The notes beneath the pieces are model-generated. The model had not been told where the DNA came from. It saw only the letters and a list, made by a program, of their open reading frames with translations, and made no database searches. Positions 37,562 through 46,864 of a DNA stretch of 64,000 bases are shown here, piece after piece. Source of the stretch: Opitutaceae bacterium (GTDB lineage Bacteria > Verrucomicrobiota > Verrucomicrobiia > Opitutales > Opitutaceae). The stretch's first letter is position 1. Every line of letters starts with the position of its first letter. A program made the position numbers and the translations under genes. The DNA is taken from assembly GCA_028284385.1 (NCBI GenBank), contig JANQRT010000003.1:186001-250000 (forward strand), read 5' to 3'.

Positions 37562-38977
37562 ATGGCGTCTCCTTCGCCTCCTAGTACCCCAGAAGATCGG
37601 CCCCAAGTTTCCTTAAAGCAGAAGCTCGCTTATGGAATTGGATCTCTGCCTTTCGAGCTCGCTGTAAACGCCCTCAAGTACCTCGGGAACCAGATTTTCA
37701 ATATCACTTTGAAAATGGATTCCGCGCTGGTCGGTCTCGTTTTCATCATCATTCGAATCTGGGACGCGTTTACCGACCCGTTCATGGGAAACCTCTCCGA
37801 CAACACTCGCAGCAAGTGGGGTCGGCGTAAGCCCTATGTCCTCGGCGGAGCCATTGCCTCGGGCATCATTTTCGCTCTGATTTGGCAGGTTCCGACCAGC
37901 TTCTACGGAAACTCCCAGTTCCTTTTCATCTATTTTCTAGCCTTCGCTTTGCTCCACTACACGGCTGTAACCGTTTTTCAAGTACCGTTCAATGCTCTTG
38001 GCTACGAGATGGCCACTGGCTATCATGAAAAGACCAGCGTCTTCGCCTATCGAATGTGCTTTGGGCAAATCGCGAAGTTCCTCATGCCCACCCTATGGTT
38101 TCTCTGTCAGCTGGAAATATTTCGGGGAGACCCGATGCTGGGGGTCAAGTGGGTCGGAGCTGGGGTTGGATTGATCATCATCGTATTCATTCTTCCCTCC
38201 GCGAAATACGTGAAGGAAGGCAAGCAGGAGCAAGTTAAGACCCAAAAACGCATCTCCCTCACGGAGGCCGTCAAGCTTACCATTCGAGTAAAGCCCTTCC
38301 TCATCCTCGTATGCCTGACGGGTGTGACCATTTTCGGGGCGAATTTCGTAATGAGCCTCGGATACTATGTGAATGCCTACCACGTCTCGGGCGGCGATCA
38401 GGCCCTAGCCAGCAAGTACCAGATGTATGGCGCCTGGCTAGGAACGGCCGTCTCCCTAATATCCATTCCCATCTTCGTTCGCCTTTCAAAGAAGTACGGC
38501 AAGCTTGTCTGCCTAGGAATTTGCATGGGATCCGTTGCCATTGGGTCAGGCCTGACTTGGTGGCTCTACACGCCGGAACATCCTTATCTGCAGATCGTCG
38601 TCTATCCCTTCCTTTTTCTCGGTGACACAGGCTTCTGGCTCTTCGTCACCTCGATGAAGGCCGATATTTGCGATTGGGACGAATGGAAATATGGACTCAG
38701 ACGGGAAGGCATGTACGGAGCGGCCACCGGCTGGTTTCAAAAGATGACCCAAGCTTTCACCTTCGGTGGAGCTGGAATTATGCTGGCCTTCATCGGATAC
38801 GACGAAAACCTTGGAGCCGACCAAACCCCTGAATCCATTTTCTGGATGCGCTTGCTTTACGCCATCCTGCCTGCGGCTCTGGCCATCGTCGGAATCATTC
38901 TCCTTATCTTTTATCCCATGAACGAAAAGAAGGCCGCGGAAATCCATGCCGAACTCGACCGCCGCCGAAGCGGCTAG
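37562..38977 (+). CDS. GPH-family sugar:cation symporter (MFS)
   Basis: This 471-residue inner-membrane transporter of the glycoside-pentoside-hexuronide:cation symporter family has about 12 hydrophobic segments. It shows the family's N-terminal LAYGIGSLPFELA, the D-A-F-T-D-P-F-M-G-N-L-S-D loop that holds conserved acids, the SKWGRRKPYVL loop and, near the C-terminus, ADICDWDEWKYGLRREG. It would bring the mono- or disaccharide released by the upstream GH43 and sulfatases into the cytoplasm with a cation. It is convergent with the LacI gene 36 bp away. Confidence 0.94.
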   Translation: MASPSPPSTPEDRPQVSLKQKLAYGIGSLPFELAVNALKYLGNQIFNITLKMDSALVGLVFIIIRIWDAFTDPFMGNLSDNTRSKWGRRKPYVLGGAIASGIIFALIWQVPTSFYGNSQFLFIYFLAFALLHYTAVTVFQVPFNALGYEMATGYHEKTSVFAYRMCFGQIAKFLMPTLWFLCQLEIFRGDPMLGVKWVGAGVGLIIIVFILPSAKYVKEGKQEQVKTQKRISLTEAVKLTIRVKPFLILVCLTGVTIFGANFVMSLGYYVNAYHVSGGDQALASKYQMYGAWLGTAVSLISIPIFVRLSKKYGKLVCLGICMGSVAIGSGLTWWLYTPEHPYLQIVVYPFLFLGDTGFWLFVTSMKADICDWDEWKYGLRREGMYGAATGWFQKMTQAFTFGGAGIMLAFIGYDENLGADQTPESIFWMRLLYAILPAALAIVGIILLIFYPMNEKKAAEIHAELDRRRSG

Positions 38978-39013
38978 CAGGTTATCTGTATTCAAATAAC
39001 TGTTTCGATTCCA

Positions 39014-40066
39014 CTAAGACTGGTCTCGCTTGGGAAGCGATTGCCCATCCACCCAATGGGCTGGGACATAGGTGAGCAGTGGCTCGTCTTGAGTGCCGTG
39101 TTCGTTCCGTCGCAGCATTCCCACTACTTGTTTAACGGCAGTGTTGCCGACTCGCTGCCAGTTTGGATCGATGCCAGAGTGATTGTGCGGATTTTCCTTG
39201 GATAGATCTAAGTGGATAAAGCCGAGATCCTCTGGAATTTGCACACCGGCTTGTTTCAGTTCTTCCGGCATTTTAGCTCGCATCGACATGATTGCGTCGA
39301 GCCGGTTCTCACGTATCCATTTTGCCGCTTCATGTTCATAGCCTACTTTGCCGAAATCCGTTTCATGGGAAGTGAAGAAGACGTCCTCGTCGGCCATGTT
39401 TTCGGAAAGCAGCATTGCCGCTTTGCGACGATAGGCATTGAGTTTCTCGCGATTGGTATTGGAAATGAAGCCGATCCTTCGATATCCGTATTCGACCGCT
39501 TTCTTAAGAGCTATCTGCATGCCTCCAAACTGATCCGTATTGATTTTATGGAACTCGGGGGCGTGAACGAGATACTCGATGGTGACGCAAGCGAACTGGC
39601 GAAGATCGATTTGCGAGGTCAGATCGGGTTGGATCATGTGCTCGAAGATCATTCCCTTTATGCCGCGCGCTTCTACGATGGAGATCAGACGCTTGGGCGT
39701 CATGCCGTCTTCCTTTAGAAAGAATTCCTCGACGGTGTAGCCTTGCTCGCTTGCCACTTGTTGAGCTCCCTCTTTCAAATCGGAAAGATTGGGAATGGGA
39801 AACCATTCCTTGGGCAAACAGTGGACCAGGGCGATGACAGGGCTGTGATTGACGCTGCGGCGATTGCGTACCTCGGTCATCAGAGCCGAGACGAACGGAT
39901 GCTTGATGTAGCCGATTTCCTCGGCGATCCGCTTAATTCGATCCTTCGTGGTTTGGCTCTGATGAGGATGATCGTTCAAAGCCCGGCAAACGGTGGCTTC
40001 CGAAACCTTCGCTCGTTTTGCGATTTGCCTGATGGTTGGGCGCTGGCCGTCTATAAATTTCGCCAT
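39014..40066 (-). CDS. LacI-family transcriptional repressor
   Basis: This 350-residue regulator has an N-terminal LacI helix-turn-helix (TIRQIAKRAKVSEATVCRALN, about 11-31) with the hinge region, then a periplasmic-binding-protein-like sugar-sensing domain (about 75-340; GYRRIGFISNTNREK, IPEDLGFIHLD). It is divergent from the third TonB receptor, and an operator-like sequence touches its own start (40069-40084). It probably represses itself, the receptor and perhaps the second cluster until the sugar is present. The inducer is unknown. Confidence 0.93.
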   Translation of the reverse strand: MAKFIDGQRPTIRQIAKRAKVSEATVCRALNDHPHQSQTTKDRIKRIAEEIGYIKHPFVSALMTEVRNRRSVNHSPVIALVHCLPKEWFPIPNLSDLKEGAQQVASEQGYTVEEFFLKEDGMTPKRLISIVEARGIKGMIFEHMIQPDLTSQIDLRQFACVTIEYLVHAPEFHKINTDQFGGMQIALKKAVEYGYRRIGFISNTNREKLNAYRRKAAMLLSENMADEDVFFTSHETDFGKVGYEHEAAKWIRENRLDAIMSMRAKMPEELKQAGVQIPEDLGFIHLDLSKENPHNHSGIDPNWQRVGNTAVKQVVGMLRRNEHGTQDEPLLTYVPAHWVDGQSLPKRDQS

Positions 40067-40068
40067 TA

Positions 40069-40084
40069 ATGTAACGCATTACAT
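40069..40084. promoter_or_regulatory. LacI-type operator next to the repressor start
   Basis: The inverted repeat ATGTAACGCATTACAT has the central CG step and pseudo-palindromic TGTAA/TTACA arms typical of LacI-family sites, with one arm mismatch. It begins 3 bp upstream of the repressor's start codon, which suggests autoregulation. Confidence 0.65.
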
Positions 40085-40255
40085 ATCTGCTCTCTTTAGA
40101 GCAAGGCAGATCTGCGGCAGGTTTATCCATAGGATTCCAGCAGTACGCGTTTGCTGGTTCCGGACTATCAAAACTAGACATCTCGCCGCCTTGTTTTGGC
40201 GGCTTCATAGAAGGGCGTTAGTCCCCTCTATTTACGTTTCCCTATGCTTTGTTGA

Positions 40256-40269
40256 CGCGATTAATCGCG
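40256..40269. promoter_or_regulatory. Perfect 14-bp palindrome upstream of TonB receptor
   Basis: CGCGATTAATCGCG reads the same on both strands and lies 46 bp before the receptor start, overlapping a TTGACG that could be a -35 element. It differs from the LacI-type site at 40069, so it may bind a different regulator. Confidence 0.5.
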
Positions 40270-40315
40270 AGCAAAGCAAATCTGCAAACTAAACCAGTTA
40301 AAGGTTAAGACCTAC

Positions 40316-43300
40316 ATGAAACCTAACTTCCCCCAATCGCGTTGGGCGATTGCCTCTGTGGCAGCCGCTATCGCGTTAAATCATATGACCTTCGTCTCCG
40401 CCCAGGATGACGATGACGACGAAGTCTTTGAGTTATCTCCCTTCGTTATTCAAGCGGCCGAGCAAGGCTGGGCTCCTACCGAGACTCTGGCCGCCAGCCG
40501 TTTGAGAACCAACCTCAACGACGTGTCCTCCCAGGTCGAAATCATGACCATGGAGTTCATGGACGAATATGATCTCGATTCTATCGAAGAGGCGGCCATC
40601 TACTCTGTGAATGTCGAGAATCAGGACGAATTCACGCCCGATTTCGGCGGAGCGAAGCAGAACAACGACAACAGTCAGCTTCGTATTCGCGGCCTCTCGG
40701 CTGGCACTCGGTCGCGCGATTTCTTCGCCACCTATGCCAAACAGGACAACTACAATCTGAGCCGTGTATCCATATCTTCGGGACCGAACGCTATCTTGTT
40801 TGGAACAGGCAGTCCGGCTGGGGCCATCAACGCCACGCTGCGTCGAGCTCGCTTCCAGGACGGTGGCGAGTTTGAAGTCAAAGTGGACACTTTCGGCTCT
40901 CATCGCTTGGAATTCAACTACAACAAGGTCATCATCGAAGACAAACTGGCCTTCTTTTTCGCGTTGATTGACGACGAAAAGCATTGGGACGCCTCTTTCG
41001 GCGAGGAGTACAGCGAGCGCAAGTACGGCGCTATCATGTATAAGCCGACCGAAAAGACCTCGCTGTCGTTGCACTTCGAGGACATCGACATAGAAAGCCA
41101 TCGTCCGGCGAAGAACGTTCCTTTTGAAGAAATCACGGCTTGGTTCGAAGGAGGAACGCTCGGCGGAGGCGGAGGCGTCTATGGTGATATGCACCGTTTC
41201 GAGAACGACGCCGCTTGGGTCGCGGATGGACTTCCGTTGGCGGATGGACAAGCCATCTTCGATACGGGTGCGGGCGATTTCGTGCTCATGGCCGACTCAG
41301 CCTCTGGCATCCCCGCTATGAGCTGGGATAATGCCGTGCAGGTTCAGAGCTTGGACGATAACGATTGGGGCGGCCTGATCGACCAGACTAACCAAAGCAC
41401 GGACGGCATCACTCTCAGGAACGACCGATACTATCCTACCAACGTCAATACGATGTTCAATACGGATTGGGAGGAAGACGATTCGACGATCTTCAATGTT
41501 TTCCTGAATCACCAGATTCTCGAAAATCTCCATTTCGAAGGCGCGTATCAGAGAGAAGACTACACGGATTTCGCTTCGCAATCGATGTTCTTCAATAACA
41601 GCGTAACCGTCAAGGTCGACCCCAATGCCTACTTGCCGACCGGGGCGGCTAACCCGAACTTCGGAAGACTCTTTTTTCAAGGCGACAGTCAATGGGTCGA
41701 AGGATTTCGCGATCGTGAGGAATGGCGCGCGTCCCTTTCTTATGAGCTCGACTTCACCAAGTCAGACAATCGCTGGGTAAACATGCTGGGCACTCATCGC
41801 TTTGCCGGACTGATCTCGGATCTCGAAACGCAGTCCATGAATCAGGAATTTCGATACCAGGTTCCCGATGGCTACCTTGACCCGTTAGGATCCACTGACC
41901 TTGAAGGAAACCTCATCAACATTCGCAGCTATGTGAGTGTGGACGGCAGCGGTTCGATCATTCCGGAAGTCGATTACCTTCCTGGTGAGGTATGGCAGCT
42001 TACCGATTCGGCTGGCACCTCCTATTCCATCGACCCGTCTAACGCTGCCGTTGGAGATAATGGCGAACGCCTGATTACAGGACGCAATACCAACGGATCT
42101 CGCCAGACTTTGGAAACCGATCAGTTCTCTTACAATAGTTCTCTGTTTGGCGGACGGCTCATCCTTACCTATGGTCGACGCACGGACACCTTGAATTCTG
42201 GCGAAGAACTTGAACCGACGGTTACTATCGGAGGTGTCGATGCGGGCAGCGCCGGCTTCATTCCTCACTTCTCCCAGTTTACGTTCGAGGATTTCGATCC
42301 CACCGACGAGCAGAGTGGGGTGACTTCACTCAAGGGCGTCGTTCTGCACCCGACCAAGGGCCTCGATCTGCCGCTAGGCGCTTCGATCTCGTTATCCTAC
42401 AACGAGTCCGATACCTTCCAACCTAACCTCTCGGCTCTCAATCCGGATGGAAGTTTCCAGAAGGGTGAAGAGGGCGAAGGAGAAGACCGTGGCATTCGCC
42501 TTGGCTTGTTCGACGGCAGGTTCACTGTCCGCTACAACGAATTCGAAACCTTGGCAGGACCGACCAACCTTCTGCTTCCATTTCGTCGCTTCCGTTTCGC
42601 GATGCGTCCCGTACTACGTGATGTCGTGGACATGGTGGCTGACGAAGCCGATTGGAGAGCCCACTTTCCCGTGTGGCCCCTGGAGGACGTAGCGGCTGAT
42701 CCCTCGAAGATATTTCCGTTCGAGTCCGGCGCAGGTTGGGATGCCAAGAACTTCTTCAATTTCGGCGATCCTTACGCCATGTCTGCCGACTCTTCTGCCG
42801 AGGGTAAGGAAATCCAGCTGAACTGGAAGCCCAACGACAATATCGATATTCGTTTCAATTGGAACGAGCAGCAAGTGGTACAGACCAATATCGCCACCCA
42901 GTGGGTTGAATATGCAGCTCAGCTTGAAGCGATTATGGAGAACACTCGTTTCGTCGAGGGCCGCGTACCTAGTTTGGATGGAAAGAGCGGACTTCAAACC
43001 CCGGGCTGGCTAAGCGATCAAGGACGCAGTATTGAAGATCCTGATATCGATTTCGCCAATGGCTGGGACATGGACGGTCAAGATCTTGATCCGAATGACG
43101 GACTCCCGGCAGGTCTCGATTATTTCAGCTGGGATCAGATTCCGGACGGCAATGGAGCCGGTCGCGCTACGCAAACCAACAGCCAGATTTATCGCGGCGG
43201 AGCTTGGGGGACGGATTTCGGCCGTCTCACCATGCGTGAACGTTGGGTACAGAACGTTTACAACGGCAATGCCAGCATTCCGGTGATGGAGGCGTTCGAT

Positions 43301-43702
43301 GGCCGTCCAAACGACTTTGTGCGCAAGAATCGTTGGAACTTGAATGTCATGTATCGCTTCAACGACGGTATTCTCAAAGGATTCCGAGCCGGATTGGGCT
43401 ATCGCTGGCGCGAAGCTCCTGCCATTGGATTCAGACCGCAGGAAGTTAACGGCGTTTTGGTCCCCGATACTTCTGAGCTTATGTTTGGCGAAGAGGAGAA
43501 GTTCCTCGATCTCTCATTGGGCTACCGCGGAAAAGCGGCATGGCTCGGAGACCGGAACTACACCGTGAGCCTGAATGTGCGCAACGTGCTGGATGATTCA
43601 GACCATGTGCCTTCGCGCCAAGACTTCTTCACTGGAGAGCCGCTCACCTTGGTACGCGTCCAAGGTCGTCAAGCGACCCTCTCGGTTGGAGTGGATCTGT
43701 AG
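40316..43702 (+). CDS. TonB-dependent receptor (outer-membrane importer)
   Basis: This 1128-residue receptor has a signal peptide ending VSAQ, the acidic DDDDDEVFELSPFVIQA motif, a plug (about 60-220; SSQVEIMTMEFMDEY, RIRGLSAG, ISSGPNAILFGTGSPAGAIN) and a long barrel ending SVGVDL. It is related to, but clearly diverged from, the two receptors at the left end of the window. It stands alone on its transcript, divergent from the LacI gene and ended by a terminator. Its ligand is probably the oligosaccharide processed by the second sulfatase cluster. Confidence 0.95.
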   Translation: MKPNFPQSRWAIASVAAAIALNHMTFVSAQDDDDDEVFELSPFVIQAAEQGWAPTETLAASRLRTNLNDVSSQVEIMTMEFMDEYDLDSIEEAAIYSVNVENQDEFTPDFGGAKQNNDNSQLRIRGLSAGTRSRDFFATYAKQDNYNLSRVSISSGPNAILFGTGSPAGAINATLRRARFQDGGEFEVKVDTFGSHRLEFNYNKVIIEDKLAFFFALIDDEKHWDASFGEEYSERKYGAIMYKPTEKTSLSLHFEDIDIESHRPAKNVPFEEITAWFEGGTLGGGGGVYGDMHRFENDAAWVADGLPLADGQAIFDTGAGDFVLMADSASGIPAMSWDNAVQVQSLDDNDWGGLIDQTNQSTDGITLRNDRYYPTNVNTMFNTDWEEDDSTIFNVFLNHQILENLHFEGAYQREDYTDFASQSMFFNNSVTVKVDPNAYLPTGAANPNFGRLFFQGDSQWVEGFRDREEWRASLSYELDFTKSDNRWVNMLGTHRFAGLISDLETQSMNQEFRYQVPDGYLDPLGSTDLEGNLINIRSYVSVDGSGSIIPEVDYLPGEVWQLTDSAGTSYSIDPSNAAVGDNGERLITGRNTNGSRQTLETDQFSYNSSLFGGRLILTYGRRTDTLNSGEELEPTVTIGGVDAGSAGFIPHFSQFTFEDFDPTDEQSGVTSLKGVVLHPTKGLDLPLGASISLSYNESDTFQPNLSALNPDGSFQKGEEGEGEDRGIRLGLFDGRFTVRYNEFETLAGPTNLLLPFRRFRFAMRPVLRDVVDMVADEADWRAHFPVWPLEDVAADPSKIFPFESGAGWDAKNFFNFGDPYAMSADSSAEGKEIQLNWKPNDNIDIRFNWNEQQVVQTNIATQWVEYAAQLEAIMENTRFVEGRVPSLDGKSGLQTPGWLSDQGRSIEDPDIDFANGWDMDGQDLDPNDGLPAGLDYFSWDQIPDGNGAGRATQTNSQIYRGGAWGTDFGRLTMRERWVQNVYNGNASIPVMEAFDGRPNDFVRKNRWNLNVMYRFNDGILKGFRAGLGYRWREAPAIGFRPQEVNGVLVPDTSELMFGEEEKFLDLSLGYRGKAAWLGDRNYTVSLNVRNVLDDSDHVPSRQDFFTGEPLTLVRVQGRQATLSVGVDL

Positions 43703-43735
43703 ACCCTTGCTTTTTTACTGACTGATCTCTGGAGG

Positions 43736-43768
43736 AGTCGGTCCTGCGAAGGACCGGCTCTTTCTTTT
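43736..43768 (+). terminator. Rho-independent terminator of the third TonB receptor
   Basis: AGTCGGTCCT and AGGACCGGCT form a 10-bp stem (one G-T wobble) around a GCGA loop, followed by CTTTCTTTT. It lies 34 bp after the receptor's stop. Confidence 0.9.
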
Positions 43769-43930
43769 AAAGGAGTTAATCCTGGATTGCCGGTTGCGTG
43801 CTAGGAAAATAACTACACTTCTGTTTGGGCGGTCTTTTCGAACAAATCCCGAAAGACTCAATCCTGCCGATCCTAAAGATCGATCCTGCTCTCGTCCGCC
43901 TCGAGATGCTTTGTTAATTCACCAAATAGC

Positions 43931-44647
43931 TCAGCGGCCTCGCCGGTGCCCTTGCGGTTTGCCAAGACCGTAGACGGAACCGTCGTCGTTTTCCTCGACG
44001 GTTTGGCCGAGGACGATGTCCCAGTTAGCAGAGAGCTCGCCGAGTTTGGAGTCGGGTAGGGGATTGAAATCGGCCAGCAAGGTTTTCTGAGCCTTGGGAT
44101 CTCTGATGTTCCGGAAGAGTCGGTCTCGCTTGTTGTCTGGATGCCCGTTGATCAGCATTTGCGATGTGAATACGCGTTGTCCTTTTAAGCTGATGGCGAA
44201 ATGAATATGCGGCGTGCGATAGATGCTGCCATCCGTGTAGGGTACGGGTTTGATGGTCCTAAAGTAGTACTGTCCTTTGGAGTCGGTTAGAAAGCGGCCA
44301 TAGCTCTGAAAATTCGCGTCGCGTTCTCCTTTTCTGATATCGCTGTCGCCAGAATGCAGATACACGCCATTGCTATCGGCCTGCCAGATTTCCACGAAGG
44401 CATTGCGAATCGGCTTGCCGCTCTTCGATAGCACGCGGCCTGAGACGTGTGTGATCGTCCCCACGCCAGGAGTCAGGGAATCGTTGATGAGCAGCAGATC
44501 ATTGTCCGTGTCCAGCGGCATCTTGTCCGGATAAAATGGTCCTTCCGTCATCTGAGCGGTCGAAAGCAGATCCGCGAACAATCCCGGGGTGGCAAACGCC
44601 GCTGCCGTAAGCGCCGTTCCTTTGAGCATCTCTCTTCGTGTCAGCAT
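43931..44647 (-). CDS. Tat-exported intradiol ring-cleavage dioxygenase
   Basis: This 238-residue protein belongs to the intradiol dioxygenase family (catechol/protocatechuate 3,4-dioxygenase type). Expected Fe(III) ligands are present: Y96 in NGVYLHS, Y137 in TIKPVPY, and H147 and H149 in RTPHIHF. The N-terminus is a twin-arginine signal (T-R4?-R-E-M-L-K-G then an alanine-rich stretch), so the enzyme acts outside the cytoplasm. It is alone, with no aromatic-degradation partners nearby. A role in opening aromatic rings of plant- or alga-derived phenolics is plausible but inferred. Confidence 0.88.
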   Translation of the reverse strand: MLTRREMLKGTALTAAAFATPGLFADLLSTAQMTEGPFYPDKMPLDTDNDLLLINDSLTPGVGTITHVSGRVLSKSGKPIRNAFVEIWQADSNGVYLHSGDSDIRKGERDANFQSYGRFLTDSKGQYYFRTIKPVPYTDGSIYRTPHIHFAISLKGQRVFTSQMLINGHPDNKRDRLFRNIRDPKAQKTLLADFNPLPDSKLGELSANWDIVLGQTVEENDDGSVYGLGKPQGHRRGR

Positions 44648-44749
44648 AGCTTAATCTCTTGAGCAAACGCTCGACTTGCAAGGCGAGTTACTTGGACCGC
44701 TGTAAATGTCTCGCGCTTATTTCTTCTTTCTCGTTTTTGACTGGTTATT

Positions 44750-44765
44750 GCATACAATCGTATGC
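44750..44765. promoter_or_regulatory. Palindromic operator at the promoter of the HTH-nucleotidyltransferase gene
   Basis: GCATAC-AATC-GTATGC is a perfect inverted repeat. It overlaps a possible promoter (TTGACT at 44737-44742, TATGCT at 44761-44766, 18-base spacer). This favours the downstream ATG at 44786 and suggests self-repression by the winged-helix protein. Confidence 0.55.
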
Positions 44766-44785
44766 TAAAAGCAGTCGTTTTCTGT

Positions 44786-45373
44786 ATGAGCGTAATCTAT
44801 ATTCTTTTCTCCAAAGCTCGAGCCGAGGTGATCCGGTTGCTTTTTACCGATCCTGCTCGCGAATTGCATGTACGTGATTTGACACGTCATAGCGGATTGG
44901 CACTACGGACCTTACAGACTGAATTGAAAAAACTGGAGCAGGCGGATCTCTTGATTTCTCGCCGAGATGGAAATCGTCTTTATTTTCGAGCTAATGCCAA
45001 CCATCCAGTTTTTCAAGAGCTTCAAGGACTCGCTCTCAAAACTGTCGGCTTATCTGAACAAATAAAATCCGCGCTTGATAGCCTGGAGGGCATAGAATTG
45101 GCGTTTGTGTTTGGGTCTATAGCCGAGGGAGGCGAAAATGCTCATAGCGATGTGGATCTCTTCATCATTGGGAAGATTGGCCTGCGCCAACTGGTTCCTC
45201 GTCTGCGACCTCTTTCGGAAGAGATCGGGCGGGAATTCAATCCTTACGTCATCTCTCGCGATAAGTTTGCCAAAAAGGTGAAAAGTGGAGACAGCTTTAT
45301 TCTTAACGTTTTAGATTCACCAAAACTTTGGATACAAGGAGAAGCTGATGAGTTTGGAGCAATGGCGTCGTAA
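44786..45373 (+). CDS. Winged-helix + MNT-type nucleotidyltransferase protein (antitoxin-like)
   Basis: The 195-residue product (ATG at 44786; an earlier in-frame ATG at 44762 lies inside the palindrome) has an ArsR-like winged helix (about 1-75: ARELHVRDLTRHSGLALRTLQTELKKLEQ) and a minimal nucleotidyltransferase domain (about 85-195) with the core motif FVFGSIAEGGENAHSDVDLFIIG, which holds the G-S and D-x-D residues. Such proteins pair with a HEPN partner as a MNT/HEPN toxin-antitoxin system. The HEPN gene overlaps its end by 26 bp but is broken, so this gene may now be a solitary regulator. Confidence 0.82.
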   Translation: MSVIYILFSKARAEVIRLLFTDPARELHVRDLTRHSGLALRTLQTELKKLEQADLLISRRDGNRLYFRANANHPVFQELQGLALKTVGLSEQIKSALDSLEGIELAFVFGSIAEGGENAHSDVDLFIIGKIGLRQLVPRLRPLSEEIGREFNPYVISRDKFAKKVKSGDSFILNVLDSPKLWIQGEADEFGAMAS

Positions 45374-45809
45374 CGGCTGGCTCAAACCTCACCAGACTTC
45401 TGCTCGTCAGGTGAGCGAATTACTGGCCATTGTGCAGTGAGATATGAGAGATGCTAAATCTGCAGATCTTTCTGACGACTGGCGATTTGGAATTGCCTAC
45501 AACGCGACCCTCAAGCTTTGCACCGTTCTGCTCTTCGCTGCAGGCTATCGTCCAGAAAAATCGCTCGCCCACTATAGAACGCTACAAGCACTCCCGCTCA
45601 TCCTTGGGGGAGACCATCAAAATGCTGCCCACTATCTTCTTTCTTTCTGCCGTTTGCCACGATGTCTGCCGTTTGCCACGATGTCTGCCGTTTGCCACGA
45701 TGTCTTGCCTAGTCATAGTAGTGAAAGAAGACTAAAGCCTTGGAGAACTCGAGCCAACTCCAGGAATCTGTCTCCTGACTTCCGGCTAGCCTACGCATTG
45801 CTCTGTTGA
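45348..45809 (+). pseudogene. Broken HEPN-domain gene (MNT/HEPN toxin partner)
   Basis: The ATG at 45348 opens MSLEQWRRNGWLKPHQTSARQVSELLAIVQ, then a TGA stop (45438-45440). The same frame continues with DMRDAKSADLSDDWRFGIAY, then NATLKLCTVLLFAAGYRPEK and AHYRTLQALPLIL, a clear HEPN core. After AAHYL the frame enters three 19-bp direct repeats, which scramble the C-terminus; remnants of a helical tail (ALENSSQLQESVS) lie in another frame. The catalytic R-x4-6-H region is not intact. This is the toxin half of the preceding pair, inactivated twice over. Read-through or reinitiation at the ATG at 45444 is the only way to keep a product. Confidence 0.78.
45647..45703. repeat. Three perfect 19-bp tandem repeats
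   Basis: The unit CTGCCGTTTGCCACGATGT occurs three times head-to-tail inside the HEPN remnant. Nineteen is not a multiple of three, so each unit shifts the frame. It looks like replication-slippage expansion. Confidence 0.9.
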
Positions 45810-45883
45810 TGGAGGGCTTCATTTTTCGCTCAAAATCGTTTGCCTTGAAGCGCACCGAAGCATTGATCTCTACTGAATCTCGA

Positions 45884-46645
45884 ATGCCGAAGAAGACTGC
45901 TAAGAAGGACTACGTTACCGAATTCATGTCATCCTTGCGAGGGCATGGGAATTTGGAAGCGATGTTCGATCTTCTTCCCGATGTCTATTTCTATATCAAG
46001 GACAAGTATTGCCGCTTCGTTTTGGGAAACGAGGCCACTCTGCGGCTATTTAACCTAAAGTCTAATGATGAACTGATAGGAAAGACCGAATACGATTTCT
46101 TTCCTGATAGAATCGCCGATCCGATTCAAACTGATGACTGCGACGTGATTAGGAATGATCGAAAAATTATAAATCACGCTGAGCTCATCGTAGACGAGAC
46201 CGGTCATCTAATTTGGGTATCCACAAATAAACTACCGCTATTTGGGAAAAACGGCAGCGCGAGAGGGCTGATGGGAACAACTCGTGTATTGCGACGATCG
46301 GATCGGTTGCCGGATGGCTTCCACCAGTTCGCTCCGGCGATCGAGCGTATCCAGAAAAACTACTCGGAGGCGATCGATGTTGAAGAGCTGGCCAAGATGA
46401 CTTCCTTGTCGAGCAGTCAGTTTAGAAAGCGTTTTAAAGAGCTGTTTAGACTGCCTCCCCAGCAGTTCATCCAAAAGGTTCGTTTGCAGGCGGCCTGCCA
46501 TCTTCTTGACTCTACGGACGACCCGTTGTCGGAGATCGCCTTGAAGTGCGGTTTCTGCGACCAGAGTTACTTTACTCGTCAGTTTAGATCGTTTTTCGAT
46601 ATCTCCCCCAAGCGATATCGTGAACGTTGGCGCCGAAGTCGCTAA
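45884..46645 (+). CDS. PAS-domain AraC-family transcriptional regulator
   Basis: This product (253 residues from the ATG at 45884; earlier in-frame starts at 45806 and 45809 reach into the HEPN remnant) has a PAS sensor (about 20-135: LPDVYFYIKDKYCRFVLGNE, then the GKTEYDFFP motif common in PAS regulators of this group). The C-terminal AraC DNA-binding domain (about 150-250) has EELAKMTSLSSSQFRKRFKE and CGFCDQSYFTRQFRSFFDISPKRYR. It is upstream of, and co-directional with, the Tm-1-like operon at 46865, which it may control. Start choice is uncertain. Confidence 0.88.
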   Translation: MPKKTAKKDYVTEFMSSLRGHGNLEAMFDLLPDVYFYIKDKYCRFVLGNEATLRLFNLKSNDELIGKTEYDFFPDRIADPIQTDDCDVIRNDRKIINHAELIVDETGHLIWVSTNKLPLFGKNGSARGLMGTTRVLRRSDRLPDGFHQFAPAIERIQKNYSEAIDVEELAKMTSLSSSQFRKRFKELFRLPPQQFIQKVRLQAACHLLDSTDDPLSEIALKCGFCDQSYFTRQFRSFFDISPKRYRERWRRSR

Positions 46646-46864
46646 GCTGCGGTAGCCTTTGGCTCCGGGCGCATTTCTATGGTCAAAGTCGTTTAAATAA
46701 GCGAATCGTTATAAAAATTAGGCAGTAGACAAAAGACGAAACCGGATTTATCGTCTAAAATTCGTGTTCATCGTTTTCTTGAAGCCCTATACCTTTGATT
46801 GAGGTAACGAACTACCCCTGGGAGATTTGGTTTATTCTCTTTAATGATGTATTCAAATTAAGCT

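Noticed and set aside
45647..45703. Possible CRISPR array from regular repeats
   Set aside because: The three 19-bp units are directly adjacent with no spacers, so they are a tandem repeat inside a broken gene.
46733..46755. Hairpin after the PAS-AraC gene as a terminator
   Set aside because: The stem is only six bases and no T-run follows.
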